Origin: Acorus gramineus
Taxonomy: Eukaryota > Streptophyta > Magnoliopsida > Acorales > Acoraceae
DNA: 64,000 bases
Assembly: GCA_030737835.1 (NCBI GenBank)
Contig: JAUJYN010000075.1
Span: 92,058 to 156,057 of the forward strand
Direction of reading: 5' to 3'
The position numbers and the translations under genes are program-made. Position 1 is the first letter of the stretch. The number at the start of each line of letters is the position of its first letter. Below are positions 37,351 to 49,800 of this stretch, piece by piece. Below the pieces are notes generated by a model. That model was not told where the DNA came from. It did no database searches and saw only the letters and a program-made list of their open reading frames with translations.

Positions 37351-37663
37351 TGATAATCTTAGGTTTTGTCGATAGTTGAATTGTCGAATTAAGCAAAACC
37401 GAGACAGTAGGTTCGGTACATACATCGACAATAGTAATGTCGATAATATCAACTTCTGTCACCATTTGGATTGTCGAATAAAGCAGAACAAAGACAATAG
37501 ATCCAATACATTCATTGACGGTATTAATGTCGACAATATGAACTTCTATCGACATCGGCATTGTCTAATCAAGCAAAACCAAGACAATAGGTCCACTACA
37601 TACATCAACAGTACTAGTGTTGACAATATCAATGTTTATCAACATCTTAATTGTCGATTCAAT
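37351..37663. repeat. 90-bp tandem repeat array, 3.5 units
   Basis: Units begin at about 37351, 37441, 37531 and 37621, each with GA(T/C)AATAT-AACTT, ATTGTCGAAT-AAGCA and AAGACAATAGG. Because 90 is divisible by three, frames stay open across units on both strands (plus 37376-37681, minus 37313-37561), giving 30-residue repeats rich in Asn and Asp. No known protein was recognised. Unit divergence shows it is not new. Confidence 0.85.
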
Positions 37664-38984
37664 TATTGGGATGAGTTGTGAAGGGGTGGGTTTGGGTTAC
37701 ATTCAGAAACTAATGACAATATTATTTTATTATTTAATGTGGGGTGGGGTGAATATGTTATGGGGGTGGTAATAGCCCCAAAAGAATGGGAATGTTCAGT
37801 TCAGGTAAAACAAGTCACGGTAAATTGGATTACTGATTGTATATACAATATACATATTTGGATATTTTAATCTTTTTGTCTTTAGGATATATAGTTTAGT
37901 TATGTATTTCTTTCTGTTCTTCTTTTGAACTTTATATTTGGATTAAACAATTAATAGAAAGTTGATTTATTCTCTCAAATTTTAAATCTAGCATGTATAG
38001 TATCAGAACTTGAATCATATTGTTCCGCGTTTGTGAATGAATTAACCTCGCTGTTGTTAACACACACCTCTTCGTCGTCTTGTAAGATATATTCTTGCGC
38101 ACGTGAATCTGTACGTTCTCCGCGTGCTTTGTGCATCCTTTGTAGTGTCTGCATTTCACGGAGTTCGCATCGTTATTCGCGTGCACTAATCGTTGTTATC
38201 AGAGACCCCTCACGCGACATACGCAACCCACACGCGGTACACGCATCTCTACACGTGTCATAACCATATATCTTCGCCAACCCGCACCCATCCACGCGGT
38301 GTGATCTATGCCTTGCCCGAGCCTGTGCGCACCTTTATCTGGAATCTAGGAATAATGATAACTTGGAGCTACTGTATATGGCCATCAAATAGTATACTGG
38401 GATGGACACGAGTTCAATCCAGTCAAGATTAGGTCCAGTCATTTTTCATCATATCAGTCGTGCAGCACAATCTTATGAATCGAACTACACAATTTATGAG
38501 TCGAACTATACCTAAATCAATTGTTGGGTACATATTACACTTTTTTATTAGATACGAATGATACTCTCACCAAATCCAGGTCTGACTGAATCTAACAAGA
38601 GAGTGAGACATGTATTAAAAAATTGATTGTGCAATTCCATTAATAAGATGCGTAGTTTAATTCATGGGATCATACAGTTCGATACCAATGCGACTGACTA
38701 GAGTCAGTCCTGACTAGATCTGAACTCAATGGACATCTAATTAACTTAATCATTTAGGATTAATGTACAAAGCTAATCAACGTAAAAATGTATTCCTTCA
38801 TGTCATGTTAGGGCACGGTTATTTTTAACCCCCTTTTTTTGTACAAACCCACCCCGTTAGAAGGCCCACCCCATCCAATTTTATAAATTGCAAACCCACC
38901 CCTACATATAATCACACAATAAACACAAAGAAAGCCACCCCAAGAATTTTTAGGGTTCTTCTTCACCTTCTTTAGTTCTTCCTC
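37664..38984. other. no gene supported; possible decayed LTR-element 5' end
   Basis: TAGTATCAGAACTTG at about 37998 differs from the tRNA-Met primer site TGGTATCAGAGCTTG at two positions and follows a sequence ending CTAGCA, as an LTR would. CG-richer, leader-like sequence follows (38020-38330). No matching LTR or coding frame was found. Confidence 0.3.
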
Positions 38985-39078
38985 TATGGCAACGAAGACC
39001 AAATCAAGCATCAAAAGACGATGAAATCAAATAGATCTTCTCCTCCAAGAAGAAGCTAAAGAACCCCTAACATCGACG

Positions 39079-39265
39079 AGGCCTCCCTATCATAAAGAAA
39101 CTCTGCAAGCGAAGAAGAAGATCTCGAAAGACAAACCAAAGAAGAAAATGAAATTCTCTTCCAAGGGGGAGGAGGGGAAGACCATGGTCTCCGATCGCCC
39201 GATGTGGAGGATGGCGGACAAGCTTGCGATCTACTCAGTGGAGGAGCTTGGGTTTGGCAAAGTGA
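39079..39265 (+). pseudogene. lysine-rich exon-like fragment, split by a retroelement
   Basis: A frame entering from about 39060 reads a Lys-rich run (KKKISKDKPKKKMKFSSK) and then PMWRMADKLAIYSVEELGFG before meeting the LTR start at 39266. Sequence after the element (40685 on) resumes with GC-richer text that could be the same exon. The protein is unknown and upstream stops limit the frame. The opposite strand is also open here. It may be the first exon of a host gene disrupted by the insertion. Confidence 0.3.
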
Positions 39266-39697
39266 TGTAGGACAGATTTGAAAAGAAATCATTGCAGAAT
39301 ATTTGATTTCAAATCTGTTATCAAAATAAAGTTTTATGAGATTTTATCATTTATTGACAAATCTTATTATTTAAAATCATATTAATCACCTTTTATTGAT
39401 GAATTAGGAATTTAGGATTTTTAGGATTTAATATGTTATTTTATTAGATTTTAATAATTGTCATTGTAATTGTATCTTTACTATTTTTAGTAGAGTCATA
39501 ATTCACATTATGAATATGTAGTTAATGTTTTGTGGCCTATATAATGAGCGCCACCATCTTTGTAAAAAAAAAGAAGTTTATTATCAATAATATTTCGAAT
39601 TTCCTTATTTTTGTGGATTCAAAGATTCTTTGTGGATTCAAGGAGTTTATGAGATCTCAACGCTGGTTGAATCTTTTTATCAATTTCACGCTGCGTT
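39266..39697 (+). repeat. 5' LTR of the gag-only element
   Basis: Begins TGTAGGACAG and ends in CACGCTGCGTTA just before the primer site. CCTATATAATG at about 39535 could serve as its TATA box. Confidence 0.8.
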
Positions 39698-39700
39698 AGG

Positions 39701-39712
39701 TGGTATCAGAGT
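39701..39712 (+). other. primer-binding site (tRNA-Met)
   Basis: TGGTATCAGAGT, complementary to the 3' end of the plant initiator tRNA-Met, three to four bases after the LTR. Confidence 0.85.
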
Positions 39713-39730
39713 CAGGTTTGCCTTGTTGTG

Positions 39731-40340
39731 ATGTCAAATAATGGAGGGAGAGACAACCAATCTAATGACGCTGGTCGTGGATTGGATGATGTGAGGAAGG
39801 CGATCGAGGAACAGCGCGATCAGATGCGAGAGATCCGCACGATGATCGCTGGCCTGAACCTCAACGCCAATAACAGGCATCCTGAAGGTGCATGATAGGA
39901 GATGCGTCGAGGGAGTTGCCCAAGGCCGACCTATTGCTCAGAACATCGTTCGACGTCCCACTCGTTATCAACCTGATGATGAGGAAGACTCAGAGGATGA
40001 AGGTGATGAACTTCATGAATATCAGCCGGGGAGGCGGCGCATAAAATACAATGATTACCGATTGAAGGCGGATCTTCCATATTTCAATGGTAATATGCAG
40101 ATCGAAGACTTCCTTGATTGGATCACAAAGGTCGAGAAATTCTTTGAGATGATGGAAGTTCCAGAAGAGAAGATGGTCAAATTGGTGGTTTTTCGATTAA
40201 AAAGTGATGCCGCTGCTTGGTGGGACCAACTTCAGAGAACCCGACAACAACGAGGAAGAACACTTGTTCATACGTGGAGGAGGATGAAACAACTCCTCAT
40301 GGATCAATTTCTGCCACGAAATTATGAAATTTGTCAATAA
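39731..40340 (+). pseudogene. retrotransposon gag, frameshifted
   Basis: From ATG at 39731 one frame reads MSNNGGRDNQSNDAGRGLDD with a following coiled-coil-like stretch and stops at about 39893. A second frame (39888-40340) carries the retrotransposon gag core: an acidic [11 protein letters not shown] run, then [35 protein letters not shown] and [16 protein letters not shown]. The last motifs are characteristic of the Ty3/gypsy gag (retrotrans_gag) domain, the capsid protein that packages element RNA. The frameshift at about 39888 separates the N-terminus from the core. The zinc knuckle expected at the C-terminus is absent, since the rearranged 3' LTR begins there. Confidence 0.8.
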
Positions 40341-40363
40341 ATGATAAAATCTTTACTATTTTA

Positions 40364-40495
40364 AATAAAAGGTGATTAATATGACTTTAAATAATGAGAT
40401 TTGTCAATAAATGATAAAATCTCATAAAACTTTATTTTGATAACAGATTTGAAATCAAATATTCTGCAATGATTTCTTTTCAAATCTGTCATACA
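40364..40495 (-). repeat. inverted 132-bp copy of the LTR 5' end
   Basis: Exact reverse-complement counterpart of 39266-39397, same length and only about three differences, including the LTR tip (…CAAATCTGTCATACA). After it the 3' LTR continues in normal orientation from about 40496 to 40684. A small extra duplication (TTGTCAATAAATGATAAAAT at about 40330) lies before it. Confidence 0.9.
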
Positions 40496-40684
40496 TCAAA
40501 TATATACTTAATGTTTTGTGGCCTATATAATGAGTGCCACCATCTTTGTAAAAAAAAAGAAGTTTTTTTTATCAATAATATTTTAAATTTCCTCTATTTT
40601 AGGGCTTTCTTCCTTGTGGATTCAAGGAGCTTATGAGATCTCAACGCTTGTTGGATCTTTTTATCAGTTTCACGCTGCGCTACA

Positions 40685-40747
40685 AAGTCGATGCTGGAGG
40701 TACCCCTCTCTTCCCTTTCGACTATGCTTGCTGTTTCTGAAGGTGGT

Positions 40748-40786
<39 letters not shown>

Positions 40787-41820
40787 TAGCAAAGAGGAGA
40801 AAATTTTAGAGTTAATTAAAATTCTTGGTTAAAATTGTGAACTTTTGTGTTCAGTGGGGAGAACAAGGTCACTAGTTAACAAATTTTTTTATCACGTAAA
40901 AAGTGTGTATAAAAGGTTGTTTAATTTGCAATCTCCCTGTACGTGATTTGCCAATCTCTCCACCCCGGCAACCATAGTACGCGCCACCTTTGTTCAGCAG
41001 TTTTTTGTGTAGGTACAACGTTATGTTTGAACAAAAAAAAAATTACATTGAATGGTTGAATGTGTGCAATGATTCAATGGTTGAAGTATTAATAACTAAA
41101 TGGTTTTAGTGTCAGTGGTTGGTTTGTACAATGATTCAATGGTTGAAGTATTAATGGCTGATGGTTTTATTATCAATGATATGTGCAATGGTTTTAGTAT
41201 GGTTGAAAAAAAGATCAATTTAATTCATTTCATATTGACAAATCATGTGTCCACCACATCCATAATAGTCAACAATTGATATATATGTCGATGCATATTA
41301 AAAGCCAAAATTTATTGTCGATATTACACTTGTTGATCACTGTCCACTATCTCCACAGACGGGTCAGACAGTCGATATTTATTAGGGATAAAAATTATGT
41401 TAACTTTGTCGACACAAATATTATCGACAAGTTTTTGAAACTGTCAAAATACCAACTGTCAAAATACCAACTGTGTGTTAATTTCTTTTATAAAAAAAAA
41501 AAGAAATTCACGTTTTTTTTTTCACTGGGGTGAGATTCTCATCTAATGGGGTGATAATATACATCCCCGTCATATTATTGTCTGGATGACTCCATGCTTT
41601 GAGTTCTGGGGAGATTGTGCAAACTAATGAAAAAGAAGAAGAAAGGTTTGTTGCCTTGTTGGGAAGTATATAGTTTGTTGGGATTGAAAGAACAATGATA
41701 CGTAGAGTTCTGTTTTTAGTCACAACTCCAGTCTACACGTGATTTGAATTTTTTAAATTATTATACCTCATCTAATGAGGTACATATTTTTATTTTAAAA
41801 AAAAAAATAAGACATGTTTC
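40685..41820. other. intergenic with simple repeats
   Basis: Contains a T-run of about 28 bases (40757-40785), irregular repeats of ATTCAATGGTTGAAG (41045-41210) and AT-rich DNA. GC-richer text at 40685-40740 may continue the exon fragment before the gag-only element. No gene supported. Confidence 0.45.
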
Positions 41821-44800
41821 TGTTAGAATATGAAAAGAATGAATCAATCATATTATTAGGGTTTGTACCCAATATTTATAGTACAAAAAGGAAAACAAGG
41901 AAAAGACTAATCTACCCTTAACCCTAGCATATATATACATTTAACACCCCCCCTCAAACTCATGGTGGATCATACACCGAGAGTTTGCTCAACAAGAAAT
42001 TGCCGCTGAAGTGTATGAGACTTTGTGAAAAAGTCTGATAACTGAAGAGAAGAGGAAATATATGGGAGTGATATAGTGCCCGCAATAAAATGATGACGGA
42101 CGAAGTGACAATCGATCTCGATGTGCTTCGTACGTTCATGAAATACTGGATTGCTAGCAATCTGAATGGCGCTCTTGTTGTCACAATATAGGGGAGTAGA
42201 CGCAGATAGAATGACGCCCATGTCAGAGAGGAGGCGTCGAAGCCAAACAACCTCAGCAGTAGCAGATGCCATAGCACGATATTCGGCCTCAGCACTCGAA
42301 CGAGAAACAATGTCTTGTTTCTTGGCCTTCCAAGATATAAGAGATTCCCCAAGAAAGACACATATACCAGTTGTGGATTTCTGATCTGTGACATCTCCTG
42401 CCCAATCAGCATCAGTATAAGCGCGAAGTTCAAGAGTAGAAGAAGACGGTAACAGCAGAGCACGAGATATAGTGCCACGTAGATAGCGTATAATCCGAAG
42501 AACTGCTGCATAATGAACAGTACGAGGGGCAGCGACAAACTGACTGACAATATGCACAGCATAGGCAATGTCAGGACGAGTGACAGTGAGATAGACGAGG
42601 CTTCCAACAAGCTGTCTATAACGAGTAACATCAGAAAGTGGTTCTGCATCGTCAGACCGGAGCTTAGCATGAAGCTCATCAGTTAGACAGGCACGGTCGA
42701 TCAAGTCAGCAGTATACTTGCGTTGGGAGAGAAGATAACCACGCGGAGCAGAAGCAACTTCCAAGCCTAGAAAATAGCGAAGTTTGCCAAGATCTTTCAT
42801 CTCAAATTGACGCTGAAGATGTTGCTTGACCGACTGTATATGAGACGAATCATCGCCGGTGATGATCATGTCATCAACATAAAGCAGCAGGATAGTACGA
42901 TGAGGACCAGAGGTGTGAACAAATAAAGCTGGATCAGAGGAACTCGAAACAAACCCAGCAGCACAGATAGCATCAGTGAATCGAGCGAACCAAGCACGAG
43001 GAGCCTGCTTGAGACCATAGAGAGCGCGGTGAAGATGGCATACATGACCAGATGAATGAGGAAGACCCGGAGGAGGAGTCATGTAAACCTCCTTTGATAA
43101 ATCACCATGAAGAAAAGCGTTCTTGACATCAAGCTGATAAATGGGCCATTGACGAACAGAAGCAACAGAAATCAAAGTACGAACAGTTGTCATCTTTGCT
43201 ACAAGCAAATGTCTCATCATAATCAATACCATGCTGCTGAGTGAAACCACGGGCAACCAACCGAGCCTTGTGACGCTCAATCGAACCATCAGAGTTGGTC
43301 TTGATCTTATAAACCCACTTACAGCTGATAGGAGTCTTCCCTGGAGGAAGTGGTACAATTTTCCACGTATGAGTGCGTTGTAATGCACTAAGCTCCTCTG
43401 CCATAGCACCTTCCCATTCTGGAATGCCGACAGCCTCACGATATGATTGGGGCTCCCAATGAGTGGAAACAGCTGAAAGAAAACACTGAAAACTAGGAGA
43501 AAAAGAATCAGAGGCAACCAAGCTAGTCGTTGAGGAGGTCGACGAGCGCGAGGCGGATTGCGACGAGGAGCAACTGGTGCGGGATCGACTACCGTTGCGG
43601 AGTCGACTGCTGGTGTATGGTCGACTGCTGATGCGGGGTCGACTGCCGGGGCATGGTCGACTACTGGTTGAACAACATCAGGCGCAGGAGCAACAACAGG
43701 GGGACTCGGCTCACATGAATCATCCGAAGAAGGAGATATAGGGGATGGCAAGGTCGTAGATGGGACAGATGAAGGAATAGAAGCCGGTGGGATAGACGAT
43801 GGGGATGACTCAGGAGTAGAAATCCAGAAAAATAAGGTCATCAACAGTAGACGGAGGAAGTGGAGCCGGAGGTGAGCGAAGAGCATAATAAGGATGATGC
43901 TCCCAAAATGTGACATGACAAGAAATGCGAAGACGTCGTGCAATAGGATCATAACACTTGTAACCCTTATGTTGAATACTGTATCCAAGAAAAACACACA
44001 TAGCAGAACGAGGAGAAAGCTTGGTACGTTCAGTGGGAGGAAGAAGAACAAAACATGTGCAACCAAAAACACGAAGACGAGAATAATCAGGTGGCTGATT
44101 GTGAAGCCGCTCAGATGGTGAGATACCACCAGTAATAGATGACGGAGTGCGATTGATGAGATACACACTTGTGAGAACTGCCTCACCCCAAAACTCAACA
44201 GGGACGAGAATAATCATAACACTTGTAACCCTTATGTTGAATATTGTATCCAAGAAAAACACACATAGCAGAACGAGGAGAAAGCTTGGTACGTTCAGTG
44301 GGAGGAAGAAGAACAAAACATGTGCAACCAAAAACACGAAGACGAGAATAGTCAGGTGGCTGATTGTGAAGCCGCTCAGATGGTGAGATACCACCAGTAA
44401 TAGATGATGGGGTGCGATTGATGAGATACACACTTGTGAGAACTGCCTCACCCCAAAACTCAACAGGAACGGAAGCAGAAAGAAGTAAAGATCGAGTCAT
44501 CTCAAGGATGTGACGGTGTTTACGCTCAGCAACGCCATTTTGTTGATGAGCATAAGGAGTGAAAAACTGAGGAAGGGTGCCTTGGGATGTCAAATATTCA
44601 CTAAAAGCCTTAGAACAATATTCACCACCACAATCAGAGCGTAACACCTTTATACGACGAGAAAATTGAGTCTCAACCATGGTAGCAAAAGAAGTATAAA
44701 CACGCAATAAATCTGAACGACTAGAGAGAAGGTAAATCCAAGTGAAACGAGAATAGTCGTCGATAAAAATGACATAATATCGATTTCCCCCTTTTGAAAA

Positions 44801-46835
44801 AATAGGAGACGGACCCCAAATATCAGAATGAACTAAATCAAAGGGAGAATCTGAAATATGCGAACTGGAAGGGAAAGGAAGAGCCACTGTCTTACCCAAT
44901 TTACAGCCCACGCATGGTTGAAGATCCGTGCGAGAAAATGATCCTAATGCACCGGTGCTAACAAGATATCGGAGTCTAGGCTGAGACAAATGACCAAGAC
45001 GACGATGCCAAAGATCGAAAGGGGAAGGGGAATTTGTATCTAACTGCACAGAAGCAGCGAAAGGCAGAGGAACATGAAGCTGATCCATGTAATAGAGTCC
45101 ACCTTGTCGTCGCCCAGTCCCAATCCGTCTCCCAGTAAGTCGATCCTGAACAGAACAAGATGATGAATCAAATGTGATCGTATAACCAAGGTCAGCAAGT
45201 TGACTGACAGAAAACAAACTCATGGAAAGTTTAGGAACATGCAAAACATTTGGCACATTAAATCGATGAGAATGATCAGAAAGAATGCCAGAGCTCGAGA
45301 CAGACATAGGAGAACCATCAGCAGTGCGAATAAGTGAAGGAGAACGGAGTGGTGTACAATTAACAAGAATCGATGCAGCCGATGTCATGTGATGGGAAGC
45401 CCCAGAATCAAGAACCCATGAGGTAATCGGTATACCTGGTACGGGAGCAGAAGCAGACTGAACAGAACCAGAAAGATCTATACCAGTCAATGATTGTAAC
45501 ATAACATAAAGCTGTTGATATTGATCTTGTAGCCCCTTTAAATGTGCAATAAGATAAGTTGTGGTAAACTGTGACTGAGCAGAAGCAACGCGAGGTGCAA
45601 TTGATGTACATATCTGATCCTGACAAATAGAAGATTGAGTAGACGACTGGATTGATAAAGAGAAAGCGGCATCTTGAGCACGTTTTCTGGCCAACTTGCG
45701 GCAATCGAGAGTCACATGACCAAAGGAGTGACAATATCTGCAATCCATAGTACTTGCACAGCAATAGATCAAAGTAAACAGTATCTGATAGATCCAAAAC
45801 AGTCACAGATGCGTAGATCGCGAAAAGCTGATCAAAATGAGTACCAATATGACTATATTTGGAGTTCGAGTGAACCCGTAGCGGTCGGATAAAGAAAATA
45901 CCAAAAGATCGATGACGGAGCGACAAACGGGTCGGGCCGCGGATCCGGGTCGGGTCGCGGAACCGGGTCGGGCGCTGGAGCCGGGTCGGGCAGCTGGGCC
46001 GGGCGCGAGCGGGTGCTGGGCCGGGCGCGCGCGGGCGCGAAGCACGGGATCGCGGGACAAATTCCCGGGAGATCCGGGATGCTGTCCGGGACCGAATCCG
46101 GGACAGGATCCCAGGAAATCCAGGCTGGTCGGCGCGGATCCGCGCTGATCACGCGATTCCGAGACGACGCAGACGGGGGGCAGACGGTGTGCGGGCACGG
46201 CGCGAACGGGGGGCGGGCACGGCGCGGAAGGGGCGCGGTCAGGGAGCCGGCAGGGCGCGACAGGGCGCGGACTGTGCGCGCGTGGGGGACTGGGCGGGGC
46301 AGGGCGGCGCTGGACGGCGCAGCAGGGTGGCAGGGGCTGCCGCGGGGCTGCGGCAGGGGCTGCGACAGCGGCGGGGCTGCGGCAGCGGCAGGGGCTGCGG
46401 CAGCAGCGAGGCTGCGGCGGGGCAGCGGCGGGGCTGCCGGGGCTGCGGCGGGGGCAGCAGATCTGCGCGGGGCAGCGGCAGGGGCTGCGGCAGGGGCTGT
46501 GGCAGCGGCGGGGCTGCGGCAGGGGCAGCGGATCTGCGCGGGGCAGCTGCGGGACTGCTGCATGGGCAGCGGATAAGTGCGGGCAGCGGCGGGACTGCGC
46601 GCGGGTGACACGAACAGAACGACGGACAGCGGAGCGTGGACGATCTCCGAACGGAGAGTATCGCCAACAAAAAATCAAGGAAAAAAATTGGATTCAAGCT
46701 CTGATACCATGTTAGAATATGAAAAGAATGAATCAATCATATTATTAGGGTTTGTATCCAATATTTATAGTACAAAAAGGGAAACAAGAAAAAGACTAAT
46801 CTACCCTTAACCCTAGCATATATATACATTTAACA
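41821..46835 (-). mobile_element. Ty1/copia retrotransposon, structurally complete, 5,015 bp
   Basis: Two 126-bp LTRs (41821-41946 and 46710-46835) differ at three positions. The 5-bp target duplication GTTTC flanks both sides. On the minus strand the order is 5' LTR, tRNA-Met primer site (46709-46698), GC-rich leader, zinc knuckle, protease, integrase, RT, RNase H, polypurine tract, 3' LTR. That domain order (integrase before RT) defines Ty1/copia. The element is disabled by the absence of the gag core, a 265-bp tandem duplication in integrase and frameshifts. Confidence 0.97.
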
Positions 46836-49800
46836 GTTTCAATGAATTGTGTGGATGCATTTATAAAAACTTTATATCGATGCATGTACATCATTAATGT
46901 GAGTAAATCATTCGGTAATTTTTTATCGATACATATGAGACTGGAATTGAAGATGAAAAAAAAAAAAACTATATAAGAGCATTAGGATTAAAAACAAGGT
47001 AGGAGTAAAGAGTCGAGTCAAAGAGATTTTTTTGAATGGAAAAAAAAAGAGAAAAAGAGGAACAATCAAGGCCCCACGCAAGGGATAAAAATAAAACAAG
47101 AGGACGTCCCAAAAAAAGAAAAAGAGGACATCCCAAAAAAATATTCCCAGGAGCTGTGGAATTAATGAAGTCCTGGAAGACTGAAGATTCCAAGTTTTTA
47201 TTATGTCCATTGGTTCGCCTAATTGTTTTCCCAACTTTGATTATTCACAAGTGAAGATGGTATTTTAGAAATTCAAAGTTTCATTTGGCATTGAATTGGA
47301 CATTTTATATTCAACCATGAATTAAGTATAGTTGTTTATTAACATTATGTACCAAACCACTTTTTCACTGGTTGATAGAGATACCTTCTTTTCTCTTTTT
47401 TTTACGGAAGGATTCTAGCTAGACTCGAGTTTGATCCTCTGGATGGAAGAATATTGTATAAAAAAAAAAATTAAAAAATAATTACATAAACGTATGTATG
47501 TTCACATGCAAAAAAACAAGATCATACCGAACTTTCTCTTAGTAACATGGGAAAGGTATCCCCTCTCTAGTGAGGACTTGGGTTCAAGCCTTACCGCCTG
47601 TTGATAGGGAAAGATTTGACAAAAAAAAAAAAATCATCCCCAATCATAGGTAGAGGTGTAAAACGGGCCGTGCCGTGCCGGCCCGGCCCGCTAAACAACC
47701 GGGCTAACGGGCTAACGGGCCGGGCCGGCCCGGCCCGTTTCATGTAACCGTGCCGTGCCGGCACGGCACGGTCCGCAGGGGGTCGGCCCAGCACGGCCCC
47801 CCGTGCCAGCCCGGCGGGCCACCGTGCCGTGCCAACGGGCCGGGCCGGCCCGTTGGCCCGTCCCAACGGTGGGGCCCACGGCACAAACCGTGCCACAGAC
47901 CTAGCGGGCCGTGCCAAAAACGGCACGCGGGCCGGGGGTCAGGCCCAGCCCACGTCGCCACCCAAACAGGCCGGCCCGTCCCGTTTGACACCTCTAATCA
48001 TAGGCGATCAAGGTTGTTGTCTAAGACAGCGATGGAAGACCCCATAAATCCTAAAAAAATTACATTTTTTTTCTATTTCTATTTAATTTGATTTTTTTTG
48101 GATTTTAATATTAAAATTGTCCATTTGTTTTTCATCTCTTCTTTTATTATTTTTTTATTTCCTTATCTTATTCCTATTTTAATGAAATTTTATTTGGTTT
48201 TTCTAAAAAAAATTATCTTATTGGGTTCATGTAACTTTTTATATTTTGTTAAGGAACCACGTATTTTATTTTTAAATCTAATAGTTAGTCCTGCCTTAAC
48301 TTTTTCGTGTTTTTTGTTATTATTTTTATTTTTTTAGAATTAAGTTTTTTAAATATCCAAAAAATTTGTGTTGTTGCTTATTGATTTTTTTAAGAGTGCC
48401 GATACGCTCAATTTTTTTCTCATTCCAAAACACAGACCTATATACCTCGTTACAGATTCAGTTAAGCATATACCTCGTTAGATTATGCATATACCTTACT
48501 AAATTTTTTCTTACACTTACTAAAAATAGGTTCATTCAACTCAAAATGAAGCGATGTGCACTTTTTATCAAAGCATATATCTCATTAGATGATGTTTACT
48601 ATTTTTTAAAAAATAAAAACATGTAATGTTTTGATTGAGTTTTGATTGATGAACACGACTGAGTGTATCATTTTCCTTTTTTTTAATGTATACATTTGAG
48701 TCTCACTCCATGAGTTCGCCTTTGACCCGTTTCTCCGTTAATTTAATGAGCAGCCCTAACGGGTATGCTAGGCCCAGGCAGGATGGAGACTGGGCCTTGT
48801 GGGCCTTTGTGTCCACGCATTGGGCTAGTTAGTTTGGGCTACTCATAAGGAAAGGTTCATCAGGCCGTCTGGTTGAGCGGTACATAAGATGAAGGGAAAA
48901 TGATACATTGGCAGTCTCGTGAATCCTTTCTATATCTTCTAATTATTTTGATTTTTGTCTTTAATATATTTTCTTTTAATAAAATAAATGTTTTTATAAA
49001 AATTCAAGTATATACCTAGATAAGCCATTGGTCATTACATATTTTATTTGTTTTAAATAAAAAAAAATTCTTTTATTATTGCAAAACAGCTTGAATATGT
49101 GAGGGCTCTGCAGGGAAAATGTTGGAGTGGTTGCACAAGGAATTTTGGTTTGGGTTGAATGGAAAACGTTACGTACCGTCTTTTTCCAATCTCAATTTCA
49201 GTTTCAATCCATACATATTTTAATTTTTTAAAATAATATATTTTATCTAATTAGTTATATGATTTTATAAAAATTGAAATTTATACTCCAATGGATTGTA
49301 TGGATTATAAAAAGGAGAAAAGTTCCATACCCACAACAGCAAACATCCACAAATTCAGATAACCACCCCCAGCATTTTTCCTAAATCTAAATAACCCCCC
49401 TATAGACATACCTTCGTTAATGTTAGTGAGTGTACAATGCTAACAAGGTATATGAAACTGGAATTTGGACTAAAAAAGGACTATGTGTAATGACACTATG
49501 GGTTGGGACATTAAGGAGCACATAGGGGTGTCTAAATTAAGGAAAATATTAGACGGCCCCATTTCCAACCCTAAATATAGTCCCCACCCATTCTGATTTT
49601 TAAAAATATATAGTATACCTCATCTAATAAGACGTGTATAAATTAAGGAAAATACAAGACGTGTATATATAAAGATGAAGTATATAGTTCAATGAATTGT
49701 TTGGATTCATTTTTTAGATATATAAAAAAAAAATCCAACAAGATATATACCTCGTTACAGTGAGCATGTGACTAATTAAATATATGGGGCTATAAAATAG

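Larger units (their letters stand above)
39266..40684 (+). mobile_element. short gag-only Ty3/gypsy element (TR-GAG-like)
   Basis: Structure: 5' LTR (39266 to about 39697, TGTAG start), tRNA-Met primer site (39701-39712), a gag frame, then a rearranged 3' LTR ending CTACA at 40684. No protease, RT or integrase is present, so it must rely on enzymes from another element. This matches the described TR-GAG class, or a large internal deletion. Flanks AGTGA and AAGTC are not an exact target duplication. Confidence 0.75.
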